A stretch of DNA of 64,000 nucleotides from Pseudidiomarina taiwanensis (GCF_003987435.1 NZ_PIQG01000002.1:310001-374000), one strand, 5' to 3'. Shown: positions 9,691 through 19,964, counted from the stretch's first letter. Notes: generated by a model from the letters alone, not told the origin. Program-made: numbers and translations.

Positions 9691-10427
9691 GCCACTGCGA
9701 CCATGGCAAAGGTCGCGGTAACGGGCATAGCTGCGCCAAACCCTGTCGCACAGTCCATCCGCATACTACCCGCCCCGGGCTTAGCGTGGCTCCAATGACC
9801 TTGGCCATCTGGGTAGCGTAACTGTTCGGTCGAATAAACTGCCGTCACCCCGAAATTACGCGCTGGATTTTTGCTAAAGTTATAGTTGCGCCGCAACATA
9901 GAGCGGACTTTTGCGAGCAGCGGGTCCTGCTTTACTTTGGCCAAATCGGCTTTATCGATTTGCAGCGGATCAACTTGGCCGCCGGCACCTCCACAGGTCA
10001 CCAGCGGCACTTTACGGCGTTTGCACCAAGCGATTAAACCGGCTTTCACCGTCACGCTATCAATCGCATCAAGCACGGCCGTCACCGGTGCACCGAGGTA
10101 TTGGTCCAAGTTATCAAGGGCAAGAAAGTCATCAATCACCCGCACTTGGCAGTCAGGATTAATCTCCTTCACGCGGGCCGCTAAGACTTCTGTTTTAAGT
10201 TGCCCGACTGTACTTGAGAGTGCCGGTAACTGACGGTTGATATTGGTCACGCAGATATCATCTAAGTCGATTAAAGTCAGCCCACCAATGCCGCTGCGAG
10301 CCAAGGCTTCAACCGCCCACGAGCCCACCCCGCCTAAGCCGACGACGGCGACATGATGCTGCGCAAAAGCATTCTTGACCTGCTCACCGTAGACGCGAGA
10401 AATCCCGCCAAACCGTTCTTTACTCAT
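9654..10427 (-). CDS. tcdA: tRNA threonylcarbamoyladenosine dehydratase TcdA (CsdL)
   Basis: A 257-residue E1-like enzyme that cyclises t6A37 of tRNA to ct6A using ATP. The nucleotide-binding loop GLGGVGSWAVEALARSG begins at residue 30, followed by LTLIDLDDICVTNINRQ; the GAGGQ and MRMDCATGFGA segments also match. It lies 22 nt downstream of thyA on the same strand and may be the last gene of the rppH-ptsP-TSUP-lgt-thyA run. Its 3' end overlaps csdE. Confidence 0.93.
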   Translation of the reverse strand: MSKERFGGISRVYGEQVKNAFAQHHVAVVGLGGVGSWAVEALARSGIGGLTLIDLDDICVTNINRQLPALSSTVGQLKTEVLAARVKEINPDCQVRVIDDFLALDNLDQYLGAPVTAVLDAIDSVTVKAGLIAWCKRRKVPLVTCGGAGGQVDPLQIDKADLAKVKQDPLLAKVRSMLRRNYNFSKNPARNFGVTAVYSTEQLRYPDGQGHWSHAKPGAGSMRMDCATGFGAAMPVTATFAMVAVAQLLAKLERTAA

Positions 10428-10449
10428 CGAGTGACCACTTCCACACTAG

Positions 10450-11301
10450 TTACACGCTAAACGGATAAGCAATCGCTGGATGATACTGATAATTATGTAC
10501 AGCGAAGTCATCTAAGCTCACCCAGGTTTCGAGATCTTCAAGCGTTTTAATCTCAGGATTGATCTCTAACTGCGGGGCTGGGAATGGCTCGCGCTTGAGT
10601 TGCACATCACGCATCAATTCGAGTTGGTCTTCATAAATATGGGCGTTGACGATCTTGTGATAGGCGCGTCCGGGTTTATGCCCAGTAATTTGCGCCATTA
10701 ACGCCAACAAGGTAAACACTTGTACTTGGTTAAAATTAAGCCCCAACGGCACATCACACGAGCGCTGGTAGCTGGTGAGATACAAGGTGTCGCCCAACAA
10801 CGAGAAATTGTGGGTATGCATGCACGGGCGCAAACAGCCGCGATCAAATTCACCGGGGTTATAGAAGGTGACAATTTCGCCGCGATCATCGAGCCCTTTG
10901 GAGAGGTTATCGACTACTTTGCGAAGCTGATCTAAATGGCTGCCATCGGGCTTGGCCCAACTACGCCCCTGTACCCCGTACACGCGCCCCATATCGTCTT
11001 CACCGCGGCGGTGCGGGTTCGCCAACCAGGCTTCGTTTTGATTGGCATTGGCATCCCAGGTTTTGCAGCCAAGCGCACGAAAATCGGCAGCATTATCATA
11101 GCCACGTAAGTAGCCCAGCAACTCGGCAATGGCGGCCTTCCAGTAGCTTTTACGGGTAGTGATCAGCGGAAACTGATTGCCCGCCACATCATATTCTAAA
11201 TCCGCATTAATCACGGTAAGACAGCGTTTACCGGTGCGCTCATTGGTCACCCAAACGCCTTCGTCGACAATTCGCTGGCACAATTGCAGATAACTTTGCA
11301 T
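10450..11301 (-). CDS. thyA: Thymidylate synthase
   Basis: A 283-residue ThyA that methylates dUMP to dTMP with methylene-tetrahydrofolate. The ATG at 11301 follows AAGGAAG; an upstream in-frame extension overlaps lgt and is discarded. The catalytic cysteine is in [16 protein letters not shown], and [15 protein letters not shown] binds dUMP. The length and LRPCM form match the longer variant of vibrios rather than the 264-residue E. coli enzyme. It follows lgt by 11 nt, the conserved lgt-thyA pair. Confidence 0.97.
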   Translation of the reverse strand: MQSYLQLCQRIVDEGVWVTNERTGKRCLTVINADLEYDVAGNQFPLITTRKSYWKAAIAELLGYLRGYDNAADFRALGCKTWDANANQNEAWLANPHRRGEDDMGRVYGVQGRSWAKPDGSHLDQLRKVVDNLSKGLDDRGEIVTFYNPGEFDRGCLRPCMHTHNFSLLGDTLYLTSYQRSCDVPLGLNFNQVQVFTLLALMAQITGHKPGRAYHKIVNAHIYEDQLELMRDVQLKREPFPAPQLEINPEIKTLEDLETWVSLDDFAVHNYQYHPAIAYPFSV

Positions 11302-11312
11302 GCTATTCTTCC

Positions 11313-12104
11313 TTACTTCGCGGCGACCAAGCGCGGCCGCAGCAATAACCACAGACCCAGAGCAATCATTGGCAATGATAGCCACTGCCCCATGGATAAA
11401 CCAAGCGCGAGCGGGCCAAGATGGGCATCCGGCTCACGGAAATATTCCACCACAAAGCGCGCCAGCCCATAGCCGATCATAAATACCCCACCGATGGTCC
11501 CAACCGGACGCGGTTTGCGACTATAAATAGCGAGCACGATAAACAGCAAAATGCCTTCCAGCGCGGCTTGATAGAGTTGCGATGGATGCCGCGCCAGCGG
11601 TCCGCCATACTCGAACACCATGCCCCACGGAACATCCGTCGGACGGCCCCAAAGCTCGCCATTAATAAAGTTACCAATGCGCCCCGCGGCTAGCCCGACA
11701 GGGGCTAAGGGCGCAATAAAATCGCCCACTTGCAATAAGCTCATTTGATTGCGTTTGGCATGTAGCCAGAGCACCAAAATAACCCCAAGCAAGCCACCGT
11801 GGAACGACATGCCGCCGCTGGTGAAATCAAATAAGTAGAGCGGATCGGCAAGGAAGCGCTGCCACTGGTAAAACAATACATAACCAACGCGGCCACCAAT
11901 GACGACCCCAAGAAAGCCATAAAACAGTAAATCGCTGAATTTTTCTTGGCTCCAACCTTGGGCTTTATAATGTGGCATCTGACACTGGCGCTTACCCCAC
12001 CAGTACGCAAACGCTAAGCCAACCAGGTACATCAAACCATACCAGCGGATATCAAACGGCCCGAGGCTAAAGATAATCGGGTCAATTTTAGGGTGTTGTA
12101 TCAT
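11313..12104 (-). CDS. lgt: Phosphatidylglycerol-prolipoprotein diacylglyceryl transferase
   Basis: A 263-residue polytopic inner-membrane enzyme with about seven hydrophobic spans. It adds diacylglycerol to the lipobox cysteine of prolipoproteins, the first step of lipoprotein maturation. The Lgt signature [17 protein letters not shown] starts at residue 141, and the essential histidine is in MSFHGGLLG near 102. Many lipoproteins in this window would be its substrates. It follows the TSUP gene by 2 nt and precedes thyA. Confidence 0.97.
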   Translation of the reverse strand: MIQHPKIDPIIFSLGPFDIRWYGLMYLVGLAFAYWWGKRQCQMPHYKAQGWSQEKFSDLLFYGFLGVVIGGRVGYVLFYQWQRFLADPLYLFDFTSGGMSFHGGLLGVILVLWLHAKRNQMSLLQVGDFIAPLAPVGLAAGRIGNFINGELWGRPTDVPWGMVFEYGGPLARHPSQLYQAALEGILLFIVLAIYSRKPRPVGTIGGVFMIGYGLARFVVEYFREPDAHLGPLALGLSMGQWLSLPMIALGLWLLLRPRLVAAK

Positions 12105-12106
12105 GC

Positions 12107-12898
12107 TTATCCTATTACCAAGTTAATCGCGACAATCACCAAAAATAGCGCGAAGCCGCGTTGTAATTTCGCCACTGGAATGCGCTGTGCCAAGCTGGTG
12201 CCAATCGGTGCAAAAATCACTGAAGCAATCGAAATCGCCAGCCACGCTTGAAAATGCACGTAACCTAACAAACCGGAATGGTCGCCTAATTGCTGCCCAA
12301 GTACAACGAAAGCGAGGGCTGCACTTATACCGATACTTAAACTCCCCACTGAGGATACGGCAATCGCTTGGCGAATTGGAACCCTTAAGCGTTGTAACAA
12401 GGGCACGGTCAGTGAGCCACCGCCGATCCCTACTAAGGCTGATATGGTGCCCATGGCGACCCCGATCACGCCAAGTAAGCGTTTCGAGACCCCAGTTAAA
12501 GGTTCGCCATCACGGGCAGGCATCAACATGCGTCCGGCCAGCAGAAACAGTACCACTGCGAAAATTCGTTGTAACCAACTTGGGTGTAATTCGGTGGCAA
12601 GCCAAGCGCCGACAATGGCCCCAAGCATTAAGCCTGGAATCAGGCGGCGCACCCAGAACCAACTGATCTGGCCATGGCTATAGTGCGAGCGAGCGGCGCT
12701 TAACGTGGTCATGACGATGGTTGCAAGTGAGGTGGCAACAGCCATTGGCACCACCAGTTCCGCGCTCACCCCTAAAATTGGTAGCAGGTATATCAGCAGG
12801 GGCACAATGACCAAGCCCCCGCCGATGCCAAGCATGCCAGCGAGTGTTCCCGCTAACATCCCTCCGGCGATGCACCACAACCAACTGGAAAGTAACAC
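12107..12898 (-). CDS. TSUP (TauE/SafE) family membrane permease
   Basis: A 263-residue protein with about eight hydrophobic segments. It has the duplicated TSUP motif: [18 protein letters not shown] near the N-terminus and [18 protein letters not shown] in the second half. Family members export or import sulfite, sulfoacetate or other organosulfur anions; the substrate here is unknown. The gene sits between ptsP (8 nt) and lgt (2 nt), interrupting the ptsP-lgt neighbourhood known from E. coli, and is probably cotranscribed. Confidence 0.85.
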   Translation of the reverse strand: MLLSSWLWCIAGGMLAGTLAGMLGIGGGLVIVPLLIYLLPILGVSAELVVPMAVATSLATIVMTTLSAARSHYSHGQISWFWVRRLIPGLMLGAIVGAWLATELHPSWLQRIFAVVLFLLAGRMLMPARDGEPLTGVSKRLLGVIGVAMGTISALVGIGGGSLTVPLLQRLRVPIRQAIAVSSVGSLSIGISAALAFVVLGQQLGDHSGLLGYVHFQAWLAISIASVIFAPIGTSLAQRIPVAKLQRGFALFLVIVAINLVIG

Positions 12899-12905
12899 CT
12901 TGCTT

Positions 12906-15182
12906 CTATGCTCCTGCGCGGACTAAACCGCCTAACCCAAGTTTTTCCATTTCTAACGCGAGTATTTCGTGTACTTGCGGGGCACTGCGTGCCGCTAATA
13001 CCTGCTCTAAAACGCTCTGCATTTGTGCCAACGTCAGTTGACTTAACATCCAGCGGACATGATCTAAGCTATAGCCATTCATACTCAAATTGCGATAGCC
13101 CATAGCTGCCAGTAACAAAGCACCGCCTGGTTCTCCTGCAAGCTCACCACAGACGGATATGGGCTTTTGCAGCCGCTGACAGGTTTGCGCAATCTCGGCA
13201 AGTGCGCGGATCACCGCAGGATGGTAGGCGTCGTATAAGGCGCTAACTCGCTCATTATTGCGATCGACCGCCAATAAGTACTGAGTTAGATCATTACTGC
13301 CCACCGAGAAAAAGTCGATTTTTTCGGCGATCACATCGAGTTGATAGAGCACTGCTGGAACTTCGATCATGACGCCCACCTGCGGGTAATGCAAGTGCTG
13401 TTGCGGATCTTCTGCCACTTCTTCGCTGACTTCATGATGCGCCTGCTTGATCATGCGCAAGGCTTCATCGACTTCTTCGACGGTACTCACCATCGGCAGC
13501 AGAATGCGCAAACTGCAGGTGTTGATCGAGGCTTTGAGCATGGCCCGAATTTGCATCAAGAAAATTTCGGGCTGATCCAAGGTTAAACGGATTCCGCGCC
13601 AACCCAAAAATGGGTTTTCTTCGCTAAGCGGTAAATACGGCAGCGGCTTATCGCCGCCGACATCAAGGGTGCGCATCACCACTGTTTGCTCGGCGAATTG
13701 TTGTAACACCTCGCGGTATAACTCGACTTGCTCACTCTCAGTGGGAAAGCGCTCGCGCAGCATAAATGGGATTTCAGTACGAAAGAGCCCGACCCCATCG
13801 CTTTGTAAGGCTTGCAACCAGCTTTTATCGACTTGCACGCCAAGGTTAAGCTGTAAGCTAAAGGGTTCGCCCTCTTTACTCTGAGCCGGTTGTCCGCGCG
13901 CCTGCTCGACCAGTTCCCGCAGCTCCAATTCTTCATTAGCAAGTTGCCGATACTCTGCCACTACTTGAGTTGGTGGATTCAAATACAACTCACCGCTGTA
14001 GCCATCCACCACACAGAGTTGGTTGTCGATATCATTTAAATCAAGCTCGGCCACCCCGACAATGGCGGCAATCCCCATACTGCGGGCCATAATTGCGGCG
14101 TGCGAATTGCGCGAGCCACGCAGCGAAACCATGGCAACAATCTCAGTATCGGGAAGTTCCGCCAGCATGGTAACAGTGACCTCTTCGGCGACCAGCACAC
14201 ACTGCTTTGGCGGCTTGGTCGCGCGCCGTTCGCGCTGCTGCAAATGGGCGAGAATACGCTGACCGAGGTCGCGCACATCACTGGCCCGCTCTCGAATGTA
14301 GTCATCTTCGAGCGCCTCAAATTGCTGCACCAATTGCTCGACGACAATTTTCAATGCAGTTTGGGCGCGCCAGCCGGCTTGAATGGTTTGTTCGACTTGT
14401 TGCCCGAGTGATTCCGAATCGAGCATGGCGTGATACACCTCAAAAATCGCTAGGCTCTCCGCTGCGACTTCATCGCGCATGCGCTCACTCAAGCGAATCA
14501 AATCCTGTCGGGTCCGCGCCACCGCCGAACGAAACGCGCGGATTTCGCGCTCTGGGTTGTCACAGGGTTTGGCTTTGACTGCGCTCAATTGCGCTAAAGG
14601 CTGCATCACATAAGCGGGCGCAATGGCGACCCCAGCCGCTGCGGCGAGACCTTTATAGGTTTGCCCAAACGCAGACTGTTGATGCGGGTGCAGCGCAACG
14701 CCTTTGGCCTGGGCATGGGCAATCACGACCGCTAACTGGGCTGCGAGCGTCACCGCAAAGGCTTCTTCATCGGCACTGTAGGCGCGCGCTTCGCGTTGCT
14801 GGATCACCAACACACCAAGCACTTTGCGCCGATGAATAACGGGCGTGGTGAGCATGGCTTGATAGCCGGTTTCGTCGACCCCGGGCAGTTGTAAAAAGCG
14901 CGGATGCTGGTCTGCTTGAGCAAGGTTAAGGGGCTCTTCGCGCTGGGCTGCGAGACTGATCATGCCCTCGCCGAAATTCATGTAGATCGGCTGTTCTTGG
15001 GTAATGCGCAGGCCATCAGTGGCGGCCAGGCGAAAGCGTTGCTGGGCGAAATCAGTCAGGTAAATGGTACACGAATCGGTGTTCAGCGCCTGCTTTACTT
15101 CGGTCACAAGGGTTTGCAGCGCCAGCTCAAAGTCTGGCGCTTGATTCACCGCTTGCACTATCCGCTGTAATTGTCGCAGCAC
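12906..15182 (-). CDS. ptsP: Phosphoenolpyruvate-protein phosphotransferase PtsP (EI-Ntr)
   Basis: A 758-residue enzyme I of the nitrogen phosphotransferase system. An N-terminal GAF domain (about 1-155) precedes the enzyme I region. The phosphorylated histidine is His361 in GSRNSHAAIMARSMGI, and the PEP-binding barrel contains GVGLFRTEIPFM, GGDKPLPYLP, DRNNERVSALYDAYHP and the SVCGELAG cysteine loop. It phosphorylates NPr (PtsO), and thus PtsN, in response to the nitrogen state. PtsO and PtsN are not in this window. It follows rppH by 11 nt, as in E. coli. Confidence 0.96.
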   Translation of the reverse strand: MLRQLQRIVQAVNQAPDFELALQTLVTEVKQALNTDSCTIYLTDFAQQRFRLAATDGLRITQEQPIYMNFGEGMISLAAQREEPLNLAQADQHPRFLQLPGVDETGYQAMLTTPVIHRRKVLGVLVIQQREARAYSADEEAFAVTLAAQLAVVIAHAQAKGVALHPHQQSAFGQTYKGLAAAAGVAIAPAYVMQPLAQLSAVKAKPCDNPEREIRAFRSAVARTRQDLIRLSERMRDEVAAESLAIFEVYHAMLDSESLGQQVEQTIQAGWRAQTALKIVVEQLVQQFEALEDDYIRERASDVRDLGQRILAHLQQRERRATKPPKQCVLVAEEVTVTMLAELPDTEIVAMVSLRGSRNSHAAIMARSMGIAAIVGVAELDLNDIDNQLCVVDGYSGELYLNPPTQVVAEYRQLANEELELRELVEQARGQPAQSKEGEPFSLQLNLGVQVDKSWLQALQSDGVGLFRTEIPFMLRERFPTESEQVELYREVLQQFAEQTVVMRTLDVGGDKPLPYLPLSEENPFLGWRGIRLTLDQPEIFLMQIRAMLKASINTCSLRILLPMVSTVEEVDEALRMIKQAHHEVSEEVAEDPQQHLHYPQVGVMIEVPAVLYQLDVIAEKIDFFSVGSNDLTQYLLAVDRNNERVSALYDAYHPAVIRALAEIAQTCQRLQKPISVCGELAGEPGGALLLAAMGYRNLSMNGYSLDHVRWMLSQLTLAQMQSVLEQVLAARSAPQVHEILALEMEKLGLGGLVRAGA

Positions 15183-15193
15183 GACTTGGCTCC

Positions 15194-15745
15194 TCAGCGC
15201 TTTTTACGCGAGTGACGCTGCTTTCGGTGCTGTCCTGAACGATTTGCCTGAGGCCCACGCGGACCGCCCTGAGTCGGCATAACGATGGGCGCAAACTCAC
15301 GCATGGCGCGACGGTAGACATCGCGTTTAAATGAGACGACATGGCGGACCGGGTACCAATAACTGACCCAGCGCCAATCATCAAATTCTGGATGTGAGCT
15401 TTGCATCACATCCACGTCCGTTTCCGCGCACTTAAGTCGCAGCAAAAACCATTTTTGTTTCTGACCAATACAGGTTGGTCGTTGTTCACGCCGTACCAGC
15501 CGCTTCGGTAACCGATAACGATACCATTGCCGGCTGGCATAGATTAACTCGACTTGTTCGGGTTTTAGCCCGACTTCTTCCCACAATTCGCGATACATCG
15601 CTTGTTCGGGAGTCTCGCCATCGTCGATTCCCCCTTGTGGAAACTGCCAGCTGTGCTGACCAAATCGGCGTGCCCAAAAGACTTGCCCCTGCTCGTTACA
15701 GATGATGATTCCAACGTTGGCGCGGAACCCTTCTGCGTCTATCAC
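15194..15745 (-). CDS. rppH: RNA pyrophosphohydrolase
   Basis: A 183-residue Nudix hydrolase that removes pyrophosphate from the 5' end of transcripts and so triggers RNase E decay. The Nudix box [20 protein letters not shown] is intact, preceded by [11 protein letters not shown] choose the GTG at 15745, giving [16 protein letters not shown] at the N-terminus as in known RppH, with GAGG about 8 nt upstream. The longer reading to 15859 overlaps mutH and adds non-homologous residues. The basic tail ([10 protein letters not shown]) is typical. Confidence 0.95.
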   Translation of the reverse strand: MIDAEGFRANVGIIICNEQGQVFWARRFGQHSWQFPQGGIDDGETPEQAMYRELWEEVGLKPEQVELIYASRQWYRYRLPKRLVRREQRPTCIGQKQKWFLLRLKCAETDVDVMQSSHPEFDDWRWVSYWYPVRHVVSFKRDVYRRAMREFAPIVMPTQGGPRGPQANRSGQHRKQRHSRKKR

Positions 15746-15830
15746 GCGAGCATCCTCATAAATTCGATTTCTGGCTTTGATTGTTCCATAATCGCGGCTG
15801 CATGAAAAGGAAATAATAGCGAAATCAACA

Positions 15831-16490
15831 ATGCAGGACTTACCCAGCTTATTTGCCAAGGCCAGTCAACTCGCTGGTCGCAGCTTCGCCGAACTTGCCG
15901 CTGAGGTGGGCTTGAAAGTGCCTAAAGACCTGCGCCGCAATAAAGGCTGGGTGGGTCAATTACTGGAACAACAACTCGGTGCCAGTGCCGGCTCACAACA
16001 ATTACAAGACTTCCCGGAATTAGGTGTGGAACTGAAAACGATTCCGATTGACGCAACCGGCAAGCCACTGGAGACCACCTTTGTCTGCACCACGCCACTG
16101 GTCGATATTGAGCAGCTCAGCTGGGAGCAGAGTAATGTCCGCAATAAACTCCAGTGCGTCTTGTGGATCCCGATTGATGGGCGCCGCGAAATTGCCTTGG
16201 CCGAACGGACCGTTGGCACCGCATTTTTATGGCAACCAAGTGCCGCGCAAGAACAGCAACTGCGACAAGATTGGCAAGAGCATATGGACCGCATTGCGCT
16301 TGGCCAAGTGGAACAAATCAGTGCCCATCAAGGCGAAGTGCTGCAACTGCGACCGAAAGCCGCCAACGGTCGAGTTAAGACGCAAGCGATTGGACCCAAT
16401 GGCCAATTGATTGAGACCTTACCACGCGGTTTCTATCTGAAAACCAGTTTTACCCACAGTATCCTCAGAGATGTATTTAATTTGCCGTAA
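15831..16490 (+). CDS. mutH: DNA mismatch repair endonuclease MutH
   Basis: A 219-residue MutH, which nicks the unmethylated strand at hemimethylated GATC sites once activated by MutS/MutL. The catalytic triad matches E. coli D70/E77/K79: Asp60, Glu67 and Lys69 in [16 protein letters not shown]. The C-terminal [12 protein letters not shown] and [12 protein letters not shown] segments are conserved. It is divergent from rppH with 85 bp between the chosen starts, a neighbourhood shared with E. coli. Its presence implies Dam methylation in this organism. Confidence 0.97.
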   Translation: MQDLPSLFAKASQLAGRSFAELAAEVGLKVPKDLRRNKGWVGQLLEQQLGASAGSQQLQDFPELGVELKTIPIDATGKPLETTFVCTTPLVDIEQLSWEQSNVRNKLQCVLWIPIDGRREIALAERTVGTAFLWQPSAAQEQQLRQDWQEHMDRIALGQVEQISAHQGEVLQLRPKAANGRVKTQAIGPNGQLIETLPRGFYLKTSFTHSILRDVFNLP

Positions 16491-16500
16491 ATGATCATTA

Positions 16501-16529
16501 TTTACGCGGGCATTTGCGCTCGTTATGCT
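16501..16529 (+). promoter_or_regulatory. Candidate sigma-70 promoter of the rimB cluster
   Basis: TTTACG (16501-16506) and TATGCT (16524-16529) are separated by exactly 17 bp, each matching four of six consensus bases. They lie 36 bp upstream of the rimB start in the only sizeable gap before that cluster. No operator is evident. Confidence 0.4.
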
Positions 16530-16564
16530 AAGCTAATGTTTTTTAAAATAGGTTCGCAAACAAG

Positions 16565-16996
16565 ATGGATACGCTCGGTTGGCGAGAATGGGGCGCGCTC
16601 CCCGATTTAGGTATTGAGGCAATTAAAATGAAAGTCGACACAGGGGCGAAAACCTCGTGCCTGCACGCCTTTCAGATTGAACCTTTTGAGCGCGATGGGC
16701 GCGCTTGGGTGAAGATTTGGGTCCACCCTGAGCAAGACAGCTTGCGCGAACATATTTGTGAAGCTGAAGTGCTTGACCAGCGTGAGGTCAGTGATTCAGG
16801 TGGACATCGTGAATTGCGCTATGTGATTCGTAGTCGCTTGCAAATTGGCGGATTTGATCAGCCTATCGAGCTCACCTTAACCAATCGCGATAGTATGAAG
16901 TTCAGAATGCTGCTAGGTCGCCAAGCCATGAACGGCCACTTTATCGTGAACCCGGAAGCATCTTATTTAATGGGCAACAAGGAATCGGCATCATGA
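16565..16996 (+). CDS. rimB: RimB-type retropepsin-like protease (PF05618, 'ATP-dependent zinc protease')
   Basis: A 143-residue protein of the family historically named putative ATP-dependent zinc protease, now regarded as retropepsin-like. The aspartic-protease-like loop DTGAKTS is at residues 25-31, and [14 protein letters not shown] is at the C-terminus. In pseudomonads RimB works with RimK, which glutamylates ribosomal protein S6. Here rimB overlaps rimK by 4 nt (ATGA), which supports the same pairing. The exact peptide substrate is not established from sequence. Confidence 0.85.
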   Translation: MDTLGWREWGALPDLGIEAIKMKVDTGAKTSCLHAFQIEPFERDGRAWVKIWVHPEQDSLREHICEAEVLDQREVSDSGGHRELRYVIRSRLQIGGFDQPIELTLTNRDSMKFRMLLGRQAMNGHFIVNPEASYLMGNKESAS

Positions 16997-17898
16997 GAAT
17001 TGCAATTTTATCCCGTAATCCTCGTCTCTACTCGACTAAACGTCTGGTCGAAGCGGGCGAAGAAAAAGGCCACGAGATGCATGTGCTCGACCCGTTGCGC
17101 TGTTATATGAACATCAATGCCCGCGAATCATCAATTCACCGCAAAGGTGAGACGCTACCGAAGTTTGATGCGGTGATTCCGCGTATTGGCGCCTCGATTA
17201 CCTTCTTCGGCACAGCGGTTTTGCGCCAATTCGAGATGATTGGGACCTATCCCTTAAATGAATCGGTGGCGATTTCACGTAGTCGTGACAAGTTGCGTTC
17301 ACTGCAACTGTTGAGCCGGCGTGGGGTTGGCTTGCCAGTGACGGGTTTTGCCAGTCAGCCACAAGACGTTCCAGACTTACTGGAGATGGTCGGTGGCGCG
17401 CCCTTGGTGATCAAATTACTCGAAGGAACCCAAGGCATTGGTGTGGTGCTTGCGGAAACGCGCCAGGCCGCTGAGAGTGTTATCGAAGCCTTTATGGGGC
17501 TGAAGTCGCCAATTATGGTGCAAGAATATATTAAAGAAGCCGGTGGTGCAGATATTCGCTGCTTGGTGATTGGCGACAAAGTCATCGCCGCCATGAAGCG
17601 CCAAGCGAAAAGCGGAGAGTTCCGCTCAAACTTACACCGCGGCGGTTCGGCAAGCTTGGTGAAGCTCACTGCGGCAGAGCGCGCAACTGCAGTAAAAGCC
17701 GCGAAAATCATGGGCCTCAATGTTGCTGGGGTAGATATTTTGCGCTCGAACCACGGCCCGTTGGTGATGGAAGTCAACTCTTCGCCAGGTCTTGAAGGTA
17801 TCGAAGCTGCGACCGAGAAAGATGTCGCAGGGCAAATCATCAGCTTTATCGAAAAGAACGCGAAAGCGCATAAAACTCGGACAAAAGGAAAAGGTTAA
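16993..17898 (+). CDS. rimK: RimK, ribosomal protein S6 glutamate ligase (ATP-grasp)
   Basis: A 301-residue ATP-grasp ligase. The N-terminus [21 protein letters not shown], the [19 protein letters not shown] motif, [16 protein letters not shown] and the Mg-binding VAGVDILRS...[14 protein letters not shown] segment are all typical of RimK. The enzyme adds glutamates to the C-terminus of ribosomal protein S6 and can make poly-alpha-glutamate. It is second in a tightly packed cluster; the next gene starts immediately after the rimK stop (TAA then GTG). Confidence 0.95.
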   Translation: MRIAILSRNPRLYSTKRLVEAGEEKGHEMHVLDPLRCYMNINARESSIHRKGETLPKFDAVIPRIGASITFFGTAVLRQFEMIGTYPLNESVAISRSRDKLRSLQLLSRRGVGLPVTGFASQPQDVPDLLEMVGGAPLVIKLLEGTQGIGVVLAETRQAAESVIEAFMGLKSPIMVQEYIKEAGGADIRCLVIGDKVIAAMKRQAKSGEFRSNLHRGGSASLVKLTAAERATAVKAAKIMGLNVAGVDILRSNHGPLVMEVNSSPGLEGIEAATEKDVAGQIISFIEKNAKAHKTRTKGKG

Positions 17899-18933
17899 GT
17901 GGCCAAGCGCTCGTCACCTGCTGCGTTTCAAATTGCTGAAACGCAGGTCCCACCTGGATCGCGGGTCAGTATTAAATTCCCCGCGGCACGCCTTTACACA
18001 GATACTCCGATTGAACTCCATGCGGAAGTTTTTCATGGGGTTAAAAAAGGGCCCGTGCTGTTAGTTTGCGCGGCGATTCATGGCGATGAGCTAAATGGCG
18101 TTGAAATCTGTCGGCGCTTGCTCGGCTTAATCGACCCAACCGAATTAGTCGGTACTGTGATAGTGGTGCCGGTGGTGAATATTTTTGGTTTTATTCAACA
18201 ATCGCGCTATTTACCTGACCGGCGCGACCTTAATCGCTGCTTCCCTGGCTCTGAGCGCGGGGCGCTGGGTAGTCGCTTGGCGTATTTATTCAATGATGAA
18301 ATCGTCAGTAAAGCGAGCCACATCATTGACCTCCACACCGGGGCGATGCACCGCAGTAACCTGCCGCAGATTCGCGTCGATACCAGCCAAGCCGAAGCGC
18401 TGGCGATGGCGGATGCCTTCTCGGCCCCAGTTATTTTGCAGTCAAAGCGCCGTGATGGCTCACTGCGAGCGCTCGCTGGAGATCTCAATATTCCGCTTAT
18501 TGTCTACGAGGCGGGCGAAGCCTTGCGGTTTGACGATGCGGCCATTCACGCAGGTGTGAACGGCGTCACCAATGTCATGAAATTCTTAAAGATGATGAAA
18601 GGACGCAAGCGCCGCGCCAAAGTCACGCCGGTGCTTGCCCCGCGCAGTGTGTGGGTGCGTAATGAATTCGATGGGCTGGTGATTCGAAAGGTCGAACTTG
18701 GCCAAACCATTGCCAAAGGCCAAATCATCGCCGAGATTGTGAACCCCCATCGCGATCAAGCCGAAGCACTGCGCAGTCCCTGCCATGGGATTGTCATTGG
18801 TATTAGTAATATTCCGGTTTCGAACGAAGGGGAAGCGCTATTTAATATTGCTCAGTTTGACCGCAGTGAAGTGGTGGAAGCCGGTGAGAACGTCGATACC
18901 TTTACTGAGGCATACGAGGGGCGGCCATTGTGA
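17899..18933 (+). CDS. AstE/AspA-like zinc hydrolase (succinylglutamate desuccinylase/aspartoacylase family)
   Basis: A 344-residue metallohydrolase of the AstE/AspA family, within the M14 carboxypeptidase superfamily. The zinc ligands His61 and Glu64 are in HGDELNG, with a third in DLHTG (144-148); the LNRCFPG motif (111-117) is also conserved. A C-terminal beta-barrel-like region follows. It uses a GTG start directly after the rimK stop and overlaps rsmC by 4 nt (GTGA). Other arginine succinyltransferase pathway genes are absent, so true AstE activity is unlikely; the context suggests an amide or peptide substrate linked to RimK. Confidence 0.85.
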   Translation: MAKRSSPAAFQIAETQVPPGSRVSIKFPAARLYTDTPIELHAEVFHGVKKGPVLLVCAAIHGDELNGVEICRRLLGLIDPTELVGTVIVVPVVNIFGFIQQSRYLPDRRDLNRCFPGSERGALGSRLAYLFNDEIVSKASHIIDLHTGAMHRSNLPQIRVDTSQAEALAMADAFSAPVILQSKRRDGSLRALAGDLNIPLIVYEAGEALRFDDAAIHAGVNGVTNVMKFLKMMKGRKRRAKVTPVLAPRSVWVRNEFDGLVIRKVELGQTIAKGQIIAEIVNPHRDQAEALRSPCHGIVIGISNIPVSNEGEALFNIAQFDRSEVVEAGENVDTFTEAYEGRPL

Positions 18934-19964
18934 GTGCCCTGCACGCGCCTTCGCAATTACTCCTGCGCCAGCAACAGCTTTTGCCTGAAGGGCCGTTACT
19001 GGTGATCAATGGCCCCGATCCTGAGTTGAGCCAAAGCCTCTCGATTGGCGCAAGCTGGAACTGGCATGCAGGGTATCATCAGGCCTGGCTGCGACAAGCG
19101 GGGCAACACCATTTTGGTGCTGAGCCACCGCTGCTAGCTGCGGATCAGATCAATGCTGCGATTCTTTATCTACCCAAAGAAAAAGCCCTTGCAGACATGG
19201 TGTTTGTGGCGCTTGCGGCAACGCTTAAGTCAGGGACGCCGTTATTTATCGTTGGTGAGAATCGCGGTGGCATTAAAAGTATCCATAAGCGCATGCCTGA
19301 GTTTTTACAGACTGCACAGAAAATTGCAGTCGGCCATCATTGCGTTTTGCTCGCCAGCGCCATTGATGCCGCGCAGCACTTTCAGTTGGATGATTTTATT
19401 CGTTGGTGCGAACTCGACCAGCCCGGGCATGTTGAGCCTTTGCGCCTAGCAAGTTTCCCCGGCGTGTTTGCCTACCCGAGTATCGATGCGGGCAGTGCCA
19501 TGTTACTCGAGCATCTGCCGCAATGGCAGCAAGGCCGGGTGTTAGATTTTGCCTGCGGGCATGGGGTGTTAGGCGCATGGCTACAGCGCAACAGTAGCGC
19601 ACTGACCGTCGACTACCTGGATGTGAGTGCATTGGCCCTGGCTGCGACGACGCGGACGTTAGCCGCGCAACAGCTGACCGGTACGCTCATAGCGCAAGAC
19701 GGTTTAGCTGCCGAGCAAGGCCAGTACAAGTATATTGTCAGCCACCCGCCCTTTCATACCGGACTTGCCACCGACTATAAAATCGGGGCTGAGTTTCTCA
19801 AGCAATCACGGCAACATCTCGAGCGCGGGGGCGAACTTTGGTTGGTTGCGAATCGCTTTTTGCCATGGCCGGAGTTGCTCGAGCAAGTATTCGGGCGCTT
19901 TGAACGGGTTGCACAGGATAATAAGTTTGCCGTGTATCGTGCTATCCATGAGGTCCGCCGGTGA
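18930..19964 (+). CDS. rsmC: RsmC-like 16S rRNA (guanine1207-N2)-methyltransferase
   Basis: A 344-residue protein with the RsmC/RlmG two-domain layout: an N-terminal degenerate methyltransferase domain and a C-terminal SAM-binding domain (VLDFACGHGVLG, then the catalytic region near 271). RsmC methylates G1207 of 16S rRNA. The usual SNPPFH motif reads SHPPFHTG here, an Asn-to-His change at a base-contacting position. The following GGELWLVANRFLPWPELLE segment is a good match to RsmC. GTG start, overlapping the upstream hydrolase stop; its own stop overlaps the kinase start (GTGA). Confidence 0.82.
   Translation: MSALHAPSQLLLRQQQLLPEGPLLVINGPDPELSQSLSIGASWNWHAGYHQAWLRQAGQHHFGAEPPLLAADQINAAILYLPKEKALADMVFVALAATLKSGTPLFIVGENRGGIKSIHKRMPEFLQTAQKIAVGHHCVLLASAIDAAQHFQLDDFIRWCELDQPGHVEPLRLASFPGVFAYPSIDAGSAMLLEHLPQWQQGRVLDFACGHGVLGAWLQRNSSALTVDYLDVSALALAATTRTLAAQQLTGTLIAQDGLAAEQGQYKYIVSHPPFHTGLATDYKIGAEFLKQSRQHLERGGELWLVANRFLPWPELLEQVFGRFERVAQDNKFAVYRAIHEVRR

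Noticed and set aside
15746-15859. N-terminal extension of RppH overlapping mutH
   Set aside because: Known RppH proteins begin at the equivalent of the GTG at 15745; the extension crosses the mutH start.
17355-17840. A 161-codon minus-strand frame opposite rimK
   Set aside because: Shadow of rimK; composition and lack of start signal argue against a gene.
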